Shown: piece by piece, positions 35,101 to 46,776 of the stretch
How positions within the stretch are numbered: the stretch's first letter is position 1
How the letters are laid out: the number at the start of each line of letters is the position of its first letter
NCBI RefSeq assembly: GCF_001625305.1
Contig: NW_017804120.1
Location: 2,008,358 to 2,072,357, forward strand
Length of the DNA: 64,000 nt
Direction of reading: 5' to 3'
Source: Branchiostoma belcheri
Lineage: Eukaryota > Chordata > Leptocardii > Amphioxiformes > Branchiostomatidae
Program-made: the position numbers and the translations under genes
Notes under the pieces: generated by a model
The model's input: the letters and a program-made list of their open reading frames with translations, nothing else
Databases searched by the model: none
What the model was told of the DNA's origin: nothing

Positions 35101-38100
35101 CGCAACTTGCGGTAATTGACCCCCGGCCGCACGAATGCGTTACATCGTTATTTAACCTGCTACCGAGTGCGCCATCGCGCTATTGACGCAACTATAATGA
35201 GCAGGATAGGGTTTCATGTTTGTTTGTCTACTTTGTCATTTAAATTTAGAAACAATACTGGGTGTTATGACCTCCTTTCAGCGGTCATAGACATGCATGA
35301 GCGTTGGAATGGGATGGCAGGAATTACTAGTAGTAGTTTGAGCATGGATGTAAAGATGGTTTGAGGCATTTCCATGAGGTTATTCATCAGCCTGTCTAAA
35401 CATGTAACGCCCCAAAAATACGTTAGATATACTAGTAGCAACAATAATTCCAACTACACTTCACCCCAACATGTCGCAAACAAAATATAGCAACTCCTCC
35501 TCCGCTACTTTTCAACACGGCAAGGTCAGACAATATTTGGTGTTGCCCCGGCGGCCGGAATCCTACTTGTGCAGTCAAAAGCGTAATGAGCCGGCGCATG
35601 TTGTCGATGATTTTTTTTAACCATAGAACGCATAATTCAGCAACCAAAATTGAATTGTCAAAAGCTTAGGATATATCCCGCCAGCGAAATGGATCTGGTA
35701 AAGGAGCTGTCTTGTTTACCGTCGCGACGGTAAGGTCTGGGGTACTTTGTCGAATCGCTACCAGTCTGTAGAGAGTGCCCGGAGAGAACTGTTTGTGTGT
35801 GTATTCGGCTGACGAAATGATCTTTGTTTTACATTCGGTTCTTGTCGTCAGCGAATGAGTGTGTTTGGTATGCTCACGAGATTTGCCGATCTTCACCAGC
35901 AATTTTCTAAGGGGAGGAAAGATCACGATTATGGTAAAGGAAAACATCACATGATTGACTGCAGTCCCTTGCACTTGGCACAAAAACAACAACTTGTTGG
36001 AAAACAAAAAATAAAATAAAATTTTTGATCATAGTAATTTTTTGAAATTTTGAATTCGTGTATGTAACCATGGAGTTAAAAGGAACCTCCCTGGTGTAAC
36101 ACAGGAGATCTTTTCTCCTTAGAGTCAGACAGCTTGGCGCGACAGACCTGTCAACATTGATTGATGACGCCCGCCCGACACAACTTAGATCAAAGGCGGC
36201 GGCGGCCAGTTTGAATGTAGCAAACTCGTTTCACCAGGAATTCTCACGCTGGTGGATTCACAACATCACGCTGATAAAGAATCCAGAGCTGTATCAAGAA
36301 TCTGACCAGATCGTCTGTATTTCTGCTATAGCCTATGCATGCTGAGATTTCACGCTGTACACGCTTTTTCAATGCATTCAAAGTTTCTTTTGACAAAATA
36401 TTGACGGCGCGGAGTTGCAGCGGCTCTGCATACTTATTTAAAAGATGGCGGGTAACGTTACTTGTCATATGACTCCTCGATCAGTTTCAGCGACATTTTT
36501 CTACACTTGACTTTTCTTCGTTGAATGAGCTAAGCATTTCTGGGATAAGCTCGCAAAATGTGTATTGTAAACGAAACAGATAATAGGCTATTCATCCAAC
36601 AATGAACAATAGGTGTAAAATAAACACTAATCCATTCGCCCATCCGTGCACTACGATGTTGTTAATTAACTATTTTACAAATGAAAGCGCCAAATTTCAC
36701 GATCCAATCTCTAAATAACCCAACAGTTCAGTCAATAAACGAAATGGCGAAGCTGTATCAGTCCCGCCCCTGACAAAATACTTCTCTTTTTTTTGCAATA
36801 TTTAAATGTTCTTTTGATGTGTTTTCAGGTTCATCCTCTAGTCTTTGATTGAGTTACGAGACTGTGCTGCGTGAAACATGTGCGGACTTTGCAGGATCAA
36901 CAGGATTACATTCAAGTTTTTTCTTTAGTTTTAACGTTCGGTTATTGACTAGAAAGTTCCGTTTGGTTTTGACGTTGAACTTCGTTTGTTGACTAGAAAG
37001 TTCTTGTTCTTTCGTTTAGGCGTTCGGTCATCGACAAGAATGTTTTCCGCTTTATTTTGACGTTTGGTTGTTGACTACAGAGTTTTTTCTTTCGTGTTGA
37101 CGTTACGTCGTTGACTACGTTTTTTTATCGTTTGAAGTAGATTGAAGTTCCCCAGTTTAGACGTTCGTTTGTTGACGTCTGTTGACTCAGTTTGATATGT
37201 TATTATTACGTTTTGGTCTTCTCAATTCCATTGAAGTTTTTGCTAACCACACTTTACTAACTGATTTCGCACAACTAATAACTCATATCATTAAAGCTAA
37301 TATACTAACATGTATCAGTTCATGGATATTTTAGGATACGTACACAGTTAATGTGATTGACGAGTAAGTGCTATTATATTTTATCAAAGAAAACGAGGGA
37401 ATTGTTGGGAAATCTTCTTGTGGGAAGTGTTCTTGTCTATTTTATTACCGGTAAGCAAACGGAAGAAATGCTGCGAATGAATGTAACATCTGAAAAATGC
37501 CGCACCGAACCCTTTCGGCCGAGATGTAATATAACAACGGATGGTTCGTGTGCCTAACTCAAAATAGATACATCATAAAAGTTTTTAAAGATTTGCAACG
37601 GGACGATAAGATATTGAGGAATATAGTAACTGTTTACTTACCTTAGACAACACCAAAAGGACGATCACAAAGTAAACGATGGTCTAACTACATTATACCG
37701 GTAGTGTGACTTTGTCAGCTGGAAGGTTGTCCAACTTGGCAAAAGATGTCAGTTCAAGACATATGGCGCACGTTTGTCCGACGTATAATCTTGTATCACA
37801 TTTTCAGCTAAGGGTGAGGTGTATGGTGTTTGATGTCCAACAAAAATATTGACACATGAACATGTGAAGAAAACGCCGTTAAACAGTAGTTTGTTGGGAA
37901 GTTAATAGTTCCGTGGTGTTTTCTAAAGCCGTCACACTTTAGATTGTTGGAAAAGCTTTCTGTAATATGTCAGAGTGTATAACACTCCAGTGTGTCATTA
38001 CAGACAGCGGGTAAGTTATAGAACGTTTGAAAATAACGTCCAATCAGAAATAATGATAACGCAGATTTGATACAATGCATTGGGAGCGTCTATTGAATTG

Positions 38101-41100
38101 CCTTTCATCGGAAAATCGAGAGTTCCGTATCATTCTTGAAAACTGAGAACACGACAGATCCCTATGAATGCATATTGTTATACAAGAAATATAACATCCT
38201 AGTACATAACTAAAAGAAAGAGTATTTTGTGGAGGATTTAAAAAAATGACGTCTATATAAAAAGATTGGCAGCGCAGTTGAATTGATGTCCTGATAGATT
38301 TGTATTCCAAATGGTCTCGTATTGGAAAATTTATGGTTCCGTATTGCTTACTAAAGTTTACAACATTGTAGGGGGATGTAAAACTTGTTGTAACATCACT
38401 AGATAAACAGAATTTTAGTGTTATATTTCACGCTAAGCGTTTAAAATTTCCGTCCAAATTGAAGCATTGACAGCGCGGGTTTACTAGAACACGTAAGGAA
38501 ACGTTCGTCTTCAATAGGCATTTCAATAGTTCCGTGTTGTTTTATTAAACCCAGAGCATTTTAGGACGTTTCAAGAAGCCTTCTTTGATATGGCAATAAT
38601 AGTACTCTAGTAAATCGTTTTAAAACGGATGGTGTGGAGGATTTTAAAAAAGACTAGAAGTAGGAAGATTCACATGCATGCAGCGCAATGGAAAGGGCAA
38701 TGGGCCGAAACACGTTCCCTGAATGAACGGTCTCATAGAAAGTTGATGGGTCCGTGTGTTTTCTGAAGTTAAGAACACAGCTGGCAGTAGCAAAAAACAT
38801 CTTCTACTATCGAAAGATAAACATGATTCTAGTACCATAAAATACGGGGGTATTGTAGACCGTTTGAAAATATAGTCAGAAGAAAAATATTGACAGCTCT
38901 GGTTTATAGAACACGTACTGAAAATGTCGACGTCTGTTGACGTCGACATTTCTTCTTCGCAAAAGTGATGGTTCCGTGTTGATTTCTAAAAGCAGGAACA
39001 TCGGTTCCTCAGACCCTCGAAAGAAGCATTCTGTAATATGGCATGGTGTTGTCGTATATAATGATAGACAACGTGTGACTGGTAATGCGTCTGTAAATGA
39101 TGTCGAACCGGAATATTGACAGTGCGGGTTTCATTCACAGCATGAAAACATCCATTGACCTGCCTTTTGTTTGAAAATTGATGGTTTCGTGTTGTTTTCT
39201 TAAACTGAGAACACTGTGGACCCCTCAAAAACCTTGGCCTAGCATGACAAGATATATAGCATTCTAGTAAATCGTTGTTAAACGGATGGTGTGTGGAGGA
39301 TTTGAAAAGAAAAGACTAGAAATAGAAAGCTTTACATGTATATCCCGCAATGCGAACGGAATGAATACGCGCGCCTACAGTTTTGTAAGATAAATGGCCT
39401 CGCATTGGAAAGTTGATGGTTCCGTGTATTTTTCTGAAGTTAAAGACACATTGATAGAAAAAAGGAATTGTTGTAGCATGAAAAGCTATACGAAATTCTT
39501 GCATAATAAAGTTGGCTACGGAGAAGTTATAGACTGTTTGGAAATAAAATCCGAACATCGGAACAAAAATAGTGACAGCGTGGGTTTCATAGAACGCGTA
39601 CGAAAACGTGTTGAATACTAGTAGCCTTTTTTTGCAAAAATGAAAGTTCCGTGTTGTTTTCTCAAACCGACAACGCCGTAGGGCCTTACAAACCTTTCTG
39701 TAATCTGACATGGTAAGTAGCATGTTAGTATATTATTTTAGGCAACGGGTGACTTGTAATGTACTTGTAAATGATGTCCGAACTGAAATATTGACGGCTG
39801 CATCGTATGAATACGCCTATTGAACAGCCTTTTTGCAAACAAAATAGTTCCGTGTTGTTTTCCAAAACACCTTATGCCCTTGAAAAGGCTGTCTGTAATA
39901 TGGCATGGTAAGTAGCATACAAGCACTAGTTAGTATATTATAGGGAAAGGATGACTTGTAATGTGCTTGAAATTGACGACCGAACCGAAATGTTGACAGC
40001 GCTGGTTTCATACATGGCATGAGCACGCCTGTTGAATTATTTTGCTAAAATTTTAGTTCCATGTTGTTTTCTAAAACCGAAAACGCCTAACGTCCGTAAA
40101 AAGTATTTCTGTAATATGGCATAATATATAGGATTTTAGTATGTCATCATAGGCAACTGTTGACTTGTAAAACTTTGGTATATGGCGTCCGAACCGAAAC
40201 ATGGACAGTGCGGGTTTCATTCACAGCGCATGAAAACGTCCATTGACGTCCTGCCTTACATGAAAATTGATGGTTTCGTGTTGTTTTCCAAAGCCGAGAA
40301 CACCTTATGCCCCTGAAAACGCTTTCTGTAACATGGCATGGTAAGTAGCATACAAGTATATTATAGGCAAAGGATGACTTGTATATAAAGGTACTTGAAA
40401 TTGACGACCGAACTGAAATACTGACGGAGCAGGTTTCATACATGGCATAAGCACGCCTGTCGACCTTTTTTTGCAGAAATTGTAGTTCCGTGTTGTTTTC
40501 TAAAGCCGACAACGCCTTAATCCCTTGAAAAGTTTTCTGTAATATGGCATAAGATGTAGAATTCTAGTATGTCATCATAGGCAACTTTAAAACGTTGGTA
40601 CATGGCGTCCGAGAGAGACAGAGATAGACCGCTGAAAGGGAGCTGGTGTGGTATGGTGTACATCTTAGCCGAATGGTCCCGCATTGGGAAGTTGTTGCAA
40701 TTGCTTGCGAGTTTTTTTCCAACGTTACGGACAGTTGGAAGTAGAAAAACTTGTAACGTCGCGAGTCATCGTCAGCAAGTCCCGGACCTCTGGCATGAGG
40801 ATGGAACAAGGTAAAGGTAAAGGTTACAACACAAGATTTTCAGGATTCTAGTGTGATATTATAGGCTACGGGTGAGTTGTAGAGCATTTGTCAATATAGC
40901 GCGGGTAAAGCCCCTGTCACACATTCACGAACTCAGCGCAATCATGCTTTATAGGTGTAGGTTGGCACAAAGTCGGCTTGGTCGGTTGGTGTTCGGTGAA
41001 TTCGGCTACGAAATGTTTCAAAATGTTAAAATATATGGGGGCGGCATAACCTAATACCTTCTGGATAGCTGTCGTATTTAACCCTCTTTAGTCAAGAATA

Positions 41101-44100
41101 CTGTCATTAATTTTCAGACCGAAACCAAAACAAAGGTCCAAGCATTATGCAAATTGGCAAGGTAATTGACACCTCAACGTGATATTGGAACTTCACACCT
41201 GAAGTGAATATCGCAAAACGAAGAAGACGTGAGAAGCCCCCAAAGTTATTCCCAGTCCGGTCTGCTGGCATTTTCATATGTACTAGACTACTAATACATG
41301 TATATTTGAGGTGGAAATTCTGAAAGGTAGTAACGAATGCAGATAAGACTCATAAGTTTAAATTAAGCAGTGAAAATAAAAGTATGGGTTACGTGTAAGG
41401 ATTTTTTGTAAAGATCACATACATTCAATCACTTCTAGTACAATGTATACCGTTTGATAGATTTTTTACAATCAATCAATCAATCAATCAATCATCCACG
41501 GGCTTCAGGGTAGAAGCATGGCGGCCGTAGACAGCTGTCTGCAGAGGCTTCTATCAGCAGCGAGGACTCTCCAGGAGTCCTTGGTGACGCCCACTCTCCT
41601 CAGGAAGTCGAAGGGCAGATCCTCCCAGCGCCTTCTGGGACGACCTCTGGGGCGCTTCCACGTGGGGTCAGGTTCAGCAGTGACCAGTTTACAATCTTCT
41701 AGTTCATTTGTCCGACGTGTCCTATGTATAGCTTTTTTCGTTTCTTGTATGTATCATACTTAAGAATATCGTTAACATCGTTTCATTTTAAGCTTCAATG
41801 TTATGAAATTGTTAGTTGTGCGAAAGCCAATTACTAGTAGTAAAGTTTCGTTAGTAAAAACTTATATGATATAGATAATACAAAACGTAACAAATACATA
41901 AGAAATCGGTGTCAACAGACGTCAACAAACCAACGTCAAAACGAAATAAAAAATCTAGTCAACAACCGAATGTCAAACCAAACGGAACAAAAAACTTGCT
42001 AGCCAACAACCGAACGTCAAACCAAACGGAACAAAAAACTTGCTAGCCAACAACAGAACGTCAAAATGGAACAAATGAGAAAAAATGAAAGTAATCCTGT
42101 TGATCCTGCAAAGTCAGCAAATGTTGCGCACAGCACAGTCTCGTAACTCGATCACAAAGAGGATGAACCTGAAAAACATATCACGGAAATAATTAAAATT
42201 TATACGATATATATATTTTTTACGTCTCCAGCCGTCGCACCTTGATAAATTTTCTAATGCTTTAACCCTAGTCCTACCAAATGGATGCGAGGAACGAAAT
42301 TAAGCTAAGGCACCTTTTTTCCAAATACTAGTACTATGCAGCACATTGCTAGCCAAAAATTGTTACAAAGCTGTTGAAATTCATATAACCAACGACCTTT
42401 ATGGACCGGCAATGGTATACACTAGACTGGGTACACAACAAAATTCATGTAATAGAAATTAATTTGATGGCCATTGTAGTGTTGTTTTCAGTTAATACAG
42501 AGGGTATTGGTCCGCACATACATAACCAAAAATACAGGCCTATCTTTGGCGCGAAAGTTAGTCCAGGCTTTGAGGGACATGGTTGAGAAAGGAGTACAAC
42601 AGTACAACCTACGGAGACGATCTGACTCAGGGAAAAGGGCGATGGGTATGTAATCATATTCAGCTTCAAGTAAATATGGCAGGTATGAAGCGCTGCTTAC
42701 AGAAATGGTACAAAAAGTACCAAAGCATGCTCCAGCATGTCTAAGTTCCGAAACGTTGTTTTGAAACGTACTTCAATGACCTTTGACCCATTTCACCGCC
42801 GGCGGTGCTGGGCTGATCTGCCAAGCTCCCGGCCCGGGTCGGGCTTCGACTGGAACAGTTCTGTTCACGGCCGCGCTTGGGGATTTATCCCGCTAATTAG
42901 CAGACAATGTACCGGCGTGCTTCACCGTGCATAACAATGCTGCATAAATTACGGATTTTCTAAGAGTGTTGCACTTTAGTAGACCATAATGGTACATTGT
43001 AACAGCAACAGACATTTTTGGTTAAAATTTACACGATTTTACTGGCTCACATGAAGATCTGATTTACCGAACGTCGAAAAAAATCACGTGGCTCTTCTTT
43101 GCTCACCAAACCCAAGAAACAAGTCAGACTATTCTTAAATAATATGTGCTTACTCGAGATTTGAATAAGATTTGAAGCGAGCTATTTTTTTTCTGCAAAA
43201 ATTCCAGCAAAGCATTATTTACGATTGCAAAAGTAAAACGACACAAACGACTCTTGTAACGCAAAGTATTGCAAATAAACAGTCAGGGACTTGATAAGAT
43301 CGGGAATCTACATGTGTATCAAGCATAATGTCCGGACATGTCGCCGGTGCGTGATTCGAGTACGGTCTGATGGTATAGTACTGGTATAATGTGCTTGTTC
43401 CCAGTATATAAATTGTCCTCTTTTTTGCCAAAATCATTTTCCACAAACGACAGTGGCGTCAATCTTAGAAAAAAAAAATAAAAACCCCTCTTTTGTTGGG
43501 ATCGTAATTTCATGTATACCGTTCAGCGTGACGCTGTCCGTAAAATTTACAGCAACAAAGGACCTCGGTTTGACCATGGACTTCTCTTTTTAAACCTCCT
43601 TGGTTTGACGTATTTTTACCGAAAAAGTGAGTGTGGCAAAGGACAATATTAGGATGAGTAAAGTGCCGGGCTAGGTTGTGCCGCTACCTTTGATCTGAAA
43701 CTCCGACCGCCCTGTGGGGTCGGAGTTCATCAATCAATTTTGACAGGCTTGCGCCGCCGCGCGCAGTGTCTATCGCGAGATTTGTGTGAATTTTGAATTT
43801 AATTATCGTCATTACTTACTAGTCCATTCCTCAAGACTTCTGATTTGACTCAACATTCAAAACTACTGTTTTGACTACAGAGTTTTGGTGGATGCAATTA
43901 ATCATGATATGTTTGTTCAATACTTATATTTCGCATACGAGTTTGAAAAAAATGCCTGTTGCCTTTCCTCCCCGTAAGCAAATGTGTATTCCGCTACCGA
44001 ATTCTCCCGGTCAGTCCGGGTGGCTTCGCTGATCGGGGCACACGTCCTAGTGTGCTCTAAAACTTACGCTTCCAAAGTTTCCTTATCCTACCATAGGCTT

Positions 44101-46762
44101 ATCTGTAACATTAAATGTCTTGATTTTGACAAACGTCAGTAAAACCGGTACCTACGTGGAACATAAAAAAACAGGTATGAATATGCTTATTTCAGTACCG
44201 AAAACACGGGGATAGCTGAACATAATTGGTTACTTCGGCACGCTCTGTAGGCGGGACACTAATCAACTCATGACGCCCCCGTGCATATGAATGGATAACG
44301 CGACCGATCACTCGAGAAATAACGCGGGTGACGCGGGGCTACCTATGAGGCTCCGGCCACACAAACTGCGTTACCGTAACGCGGTATCGTCGCGATATCG
44401 TCGCGACGTTATCGCGCCGACGGCGCACCAGTATCGCGCCGCTAACGCAACCTCCGTCAAATGTAACGCAGACATGACTGTAACTGTGTATACATTTACA
44501 TTGTAATTTTTGTTGCACAAATTATTGTAAGTTGCAATGACAACAGAAATGAATTTAATGTAAAAACACTTGTTGCTAGAATGCAATTATTTATGGATAG
44601 TCAAAAGGAAATGAACAATGAATGTACGAGTGTATGGATAAATGAAGGAATAAATGAAGGAATAAATGAAGGAATAAAAGATAAATGCAAAACTGACATT
44701 AACTTACAATGTAGCTTCACCATGATCCCTGTAATTAGAAGTCAAAAGTGTAAGATGTTTCAAATACTAGTACAATGAATATTTGAGATAAACACAGTAC
44801 CCAAAGGAAGGATGGTATGAGGGAAGGAAGGAAGAAATGAGAATTTATTCCCCTCTCTTCCTTCTCTCACTCCTTCCTTCCTTCCCTCCTACCTTCCTTC
44901 GTTTGAAAAGAATTTTCTCATCACACCCCAGGTCAGTGCACATTTTGATGGAGCCCACACCAGTATGGAGCTGAGTTTTCCTATCCTGATCGGTTCCATC
45001 CCCCTACGGAGCATCTACCCCACCCCTCCAGCCTTCCCCCCACCCCCAGTCCCCCCTGGGTTTGACGCAGCATACCCTCCCCCTAACCCTGGTGCATACC
45101 CCCCACCCAACCCTGGCGCCTACCCTCCCCCTAACCCTGGTGGTTCGTACCCCCCCGGCGGTCCTGATGCTGTGTACCCCCCACCGGGTGCTCCGTATCC
45201 CCCCCCTGATGGAGGACTAACCCCTCCCCCTGTCATCATGCCAGGAGCTGACACACCCAACCTTCGTAAGTTCAACACTTGACTCATTTCATAGTATTGT
45301 AACAGATAGCAACGCCTAAGGCCATGTTGATTTGATTATATGGATGACATCCTCTGGGAACCCCAAAACTGATGCGCGCGTGCAAATAAAAAAAAGTTTT
45401 GTCAAAAAAAAGTTAAGCNNNNNNNNNNNNNNNNNNNNAATCTACGTGGTCATGAAGGTTGAACAAATGGCACAGAATATGTTATGGCGAATAATCTACT
45501 CTTCGAATTCATTTCTTTACATTTTTGTCTTTTTTCCTTTGATTTTGGCATTCTACGACATTGGTATCATTTCTAAATGTTTTCCTTGCAACTTATGGTA
45601 TATTTTTGCTCATTTAGCAACTGTTTTTGCACGATTTACAGTATGGTTGAAACCTTTTTTTTTTTGGAAACGGCCGAAAATTCATGCGCGCGCGGATGTC
45701 ATCCATATAATCAAATCAACATGGCCTAACTCACATCATGTCATACGCCACTTATGTTCATATTCCTGTAGTAGTCTCTTAGAATAGACTTGATTGTATT
45801 GATCATATTGTTATTGATGCCATACATTGTACCCTGTACAACTGTCGAGCAATAAAGTTCATTCATTCATTCATTTTCATATGTCACACTAATACAATTA
45901 ATATGCATCTACCTCTGGAGAAAATGTCTAAAAGCTTTATATTAGAAGAGGAAAGAGAGATTATACAGATCCATAATTTATCTCTTGTGAATGACTCTCT
46001 CACTCTCAGACTTAGTTTATACATGTAAAAGACTCTAAGTTCCCATGTTAAGTCAAATGACTCAAAGTCTCTGCCTCGAGTCAGGAGACTCAAATTTTGA
46101 GTCAAATGACTCATAGTGCCTGTCTTGAGTCAGATGACTCAACCCCCCATCAAAATATTTGGCGTTTTATATTAATTCTTTTTTATTTTATTTTATTCAC
46201 ATTGATTTTTGAGCATTGGATAGGAAGCACTTGTTGTGCTTATGTGAATCCGCTGCTCATAAAACAAATGTAAACATAAAGATGACATAAAATATAACAT
46301 AAGCATAAAATGAAAGTGGCTGGCGCACCAATACCTATAGCATAGCATTAATGAGATTGGTCAAATCTTCCAGAGTGATGAATATAGTTGAACACAATAT
46401 GAAAGATATGGCAGTTAGTAGGGTATGGGAGGGAGGGGCTAGCCTGGGTACCATCCGGATTTTCGCTACACAACGCTCGAAAAAATCAGCGTTGCGTAGC
46501 GAAAATCCGGATGGTACCCAGGCTAGGGACTCCTGGGGCTACCTGTAAGAAGTAGAGTGCATAATGTGGCGTCATTTTTATATTAATGTACACTTGTTTT
46601 TTAAGTTTTTTTCTCTCTACTTCAGCGCCTGCCTCATACATGCAGAGTGTGTTTGGAGAAAGCAACATCAGGGATGATGATGATAATGAGTACATCAGGG
46701 GGACCCTGAACTACGCACCCAAGTATCCCTACTACAACTGGAGCCAACACCCACAGATCTAG
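31169..46762 (+). CDS. Alpha-arrestin, arrestin domain-containing protein (443 aa)
   Basis: Exons: 31169-31286, 31683-31829, 32568-32791, 33414-33596, 34767-34955, 44932-45265 and 46626-46762; all have GT..AG and the phases close (1332 bp). The N-terminal arrestin fold covers about residues 1-160 (MGKLQEFSIQFANNMDVFMP, GQVVVDL, YIRYSVIGKIDKPWKFDHKT). The C-terminal arrestin fold covers about 165-315 (KTLCCLCCASGPIELQV, YCPGELINIKGSLEN, RYCSLINLTYKLD, SFPILIGSIPL). A Pro-rich tail of YPPPNPGA repeats follows, then DDDDNEYIRG and the end YPYYNWSQHPQI. Alpha-arrestins of the ARRDC2/3/TXNIP group adapt membrane receptors to NEDD4-type ubiquitin ligases and endosomal sorting. The usual PPxY motifs are absent from the tail, which is odd for this group. 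Intron 5 (9976 bp) is almost wholly a mobile element. Confidence 0.9.
31385..31645 (+). repeat. Dispersed repeat, copy 6
   Basis: It contains aaacaaataaggtcaatgac and caccatggtaactagtgttg, and it ends aatgtaaacatatattgc. It lies in intron 1 of the alpha-arrestin gene. Confidence 0.65.
31982..32400. repeat. (GT)n then (TAG)n microsatellite
   Basis: A short (TG)n run is followed by about 390 bp of imperfect TAG/TAGTTACTG/TAGAAG repeats in intron 2 of the alpha-arrestin gene. Confidence 0.95.
33058..33413 (+). pseudogene. Three decayed tandem copies of the exon 4 start with its splice acceptor
   Basis: Units 33058-33165, 33166-33275 and 33276-33413 each follow a cag acceptor, open like exon 4 (ACCCCACTAAG) and end with gtccacag (the last two acceptors and the true one share ttgttgtccacag or ttgctgtccacag). 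Copy 1 reads TLYSGQHFKTLCCA in frame against exon 4 TPLRGQESKTLCCL, then meets a stop. Copies 2 and 3 are shifted. This is a local exon-start duplication rather than a gene. Confidence 0.75.
33680..34725 (+). repeat. 33-bp intronic minisatellite, about 30 units
   Basis: The consensus is cagtgcagttcctgtaagt followed by tctgccagagggaa. A short sub-block at 34525-34690 has cctgtgtattctgccag instead. The unit length is a multiple of three, so long open frames run across it on both strands without being genes. It lies in intron 4 of the alpha-arrestin gene, immediately before the exon 5 acceptor region. Confidence 0.95.
37880..40560. repeat. 215-bp satellite array, about 13 diverged units
   Basis: The key string gttccgtgttgttttctaaa, with variants, occurs near 37908, 38118, 38334, 38529, 38748, 38970, 39186, 39418, 39646, 39847, 40057, 40272 and 40487, i.e. 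every 195-232 bp. Each unit also tends to carry tgtaatatggcat, gacagcgcgggtttcat and a tract giving weak open frames on the minus strand. Units are well diverged. Confidence 0.85.
41464..41700 (-). mobile_element. 3' fragment of a non-LTR retrotransposon
   Basis: The minus-strand translation DPTWKRPRGRPRRRWEDLPF, then FLRRVGVTKDSWRVLAADRS, is the typical C-terminus of a LINE ORF2. It is followed by a (TGAT)n tail (41470-41495 on the plus strand as (ATCA)n). It is a 5'-truncated insertion inside the nested foldback element. Confidence 0.75.
44810..44912. repeat. Purine/pyrimidine mirror tract before exon 6
   Basis: GGAAGG-rich sequence at 44812-44850 is followed by its complement-like CCTTCC-rich run at 44865-44910, just before the alpha-arrestin exon 6 acceptor at 44931. 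It could form a hairpin and supplies the pyrimidine-rich region. Confidence 0.6.
45320..45726. mobile_element. MITE with GGCCATGTTGATTTG ends, TAA duplication
   Basis: The ends ggccatgttgatttgattat and ataatcaaatcaacatggcc form inverted repeats that extend through atggatgacatcc. TAA flanks both sides (45317-45319, 45727-45729). A TWA duplication plus GG-start fits PIF/Harbinger-type MITEs. The interior contains the 20-N gap. It lies in the last alpha-arrestin intron. The same family is at 59666-60059. Confidence 0.75.
45419..45438. other. Assembly gap (20 N)
   Basis: Unknown bases inside the MITE at 45320-45726, next to poly-A/T runs. Confidence 1.
45790..45880 (+). repeat. Retroelement 3' tail with (ATTC)n
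   Basis: The strings ttgtaccctgtacaactgtc, gcaataaagttcattcattc and the final ATTC repeats match a family also seen near 28605-28660, and reversed near 21405 and 25808. It is probably a SINE/LINE 3' end. Confidence 0.55.
46439..46526. repeat. 88-bp near-perfect palindrome
   Basis: Arms 46439-46477 and 46488-46526 (39 bp each, one mismatch) are separated by 10 bp. The arm begins ctagcctgggtaccatccgg. It could be a minimal MITE or a cruciform. It lies in the last alpha-arrestin intron. Confidence 0.9.
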
Positions 46763-46776
46763 GCATGGCTTTCTAA

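Larger units (their letters stand above)
36826..42175. mobile_element. Nested foldback element with about 400-bp arms
   Basis: The left arm, about 36826-37295, matches the inverted right arm, about 41790-42175. Examples: ggttcatcctctagtctttg against its complement near 42165, the shared gagttacgagactgtgctg, gactttgcaggatcaacagg, and inner parts with acgttcggttgttgac sub-repeats. Between the arms are a 215-bp satellite array and a LINE fragment. No ORF is recognised. Confidence 0.75.
34994..44482. mobile_element. 9.5-kb inverted-repeat element filling alpha-arrestin intron 5
   Basis: The left end, 34996-35023 (cagtcatgtttgcgttacat...), is repeated inverted at 44453-44480 (...atgtaacgcagacatgactg) with one mismatch. 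Both ends are flanked by TA (34994-34995 and 44481-44482), a TA target-site duplication. Subterminal zones on both sides are crowded with ATAACGC/GCAACGC-type short repeats, as at transposase-binding ends. No transposase ORF is visible inside, so it is non-autonomous. It contains a nested inverted-repeat element (36826-42175). A Tc1/mariner-type mechanism would fit the TA duplication, but the family is not identified. Confidence 0.7.

Noticed and set aside
37880-40560. CRISPR-like array
   Set aside because: The repeats are about 215 bp, diverged, and in a eukaryotic intron; there are no short identical repeats with unique spacers.
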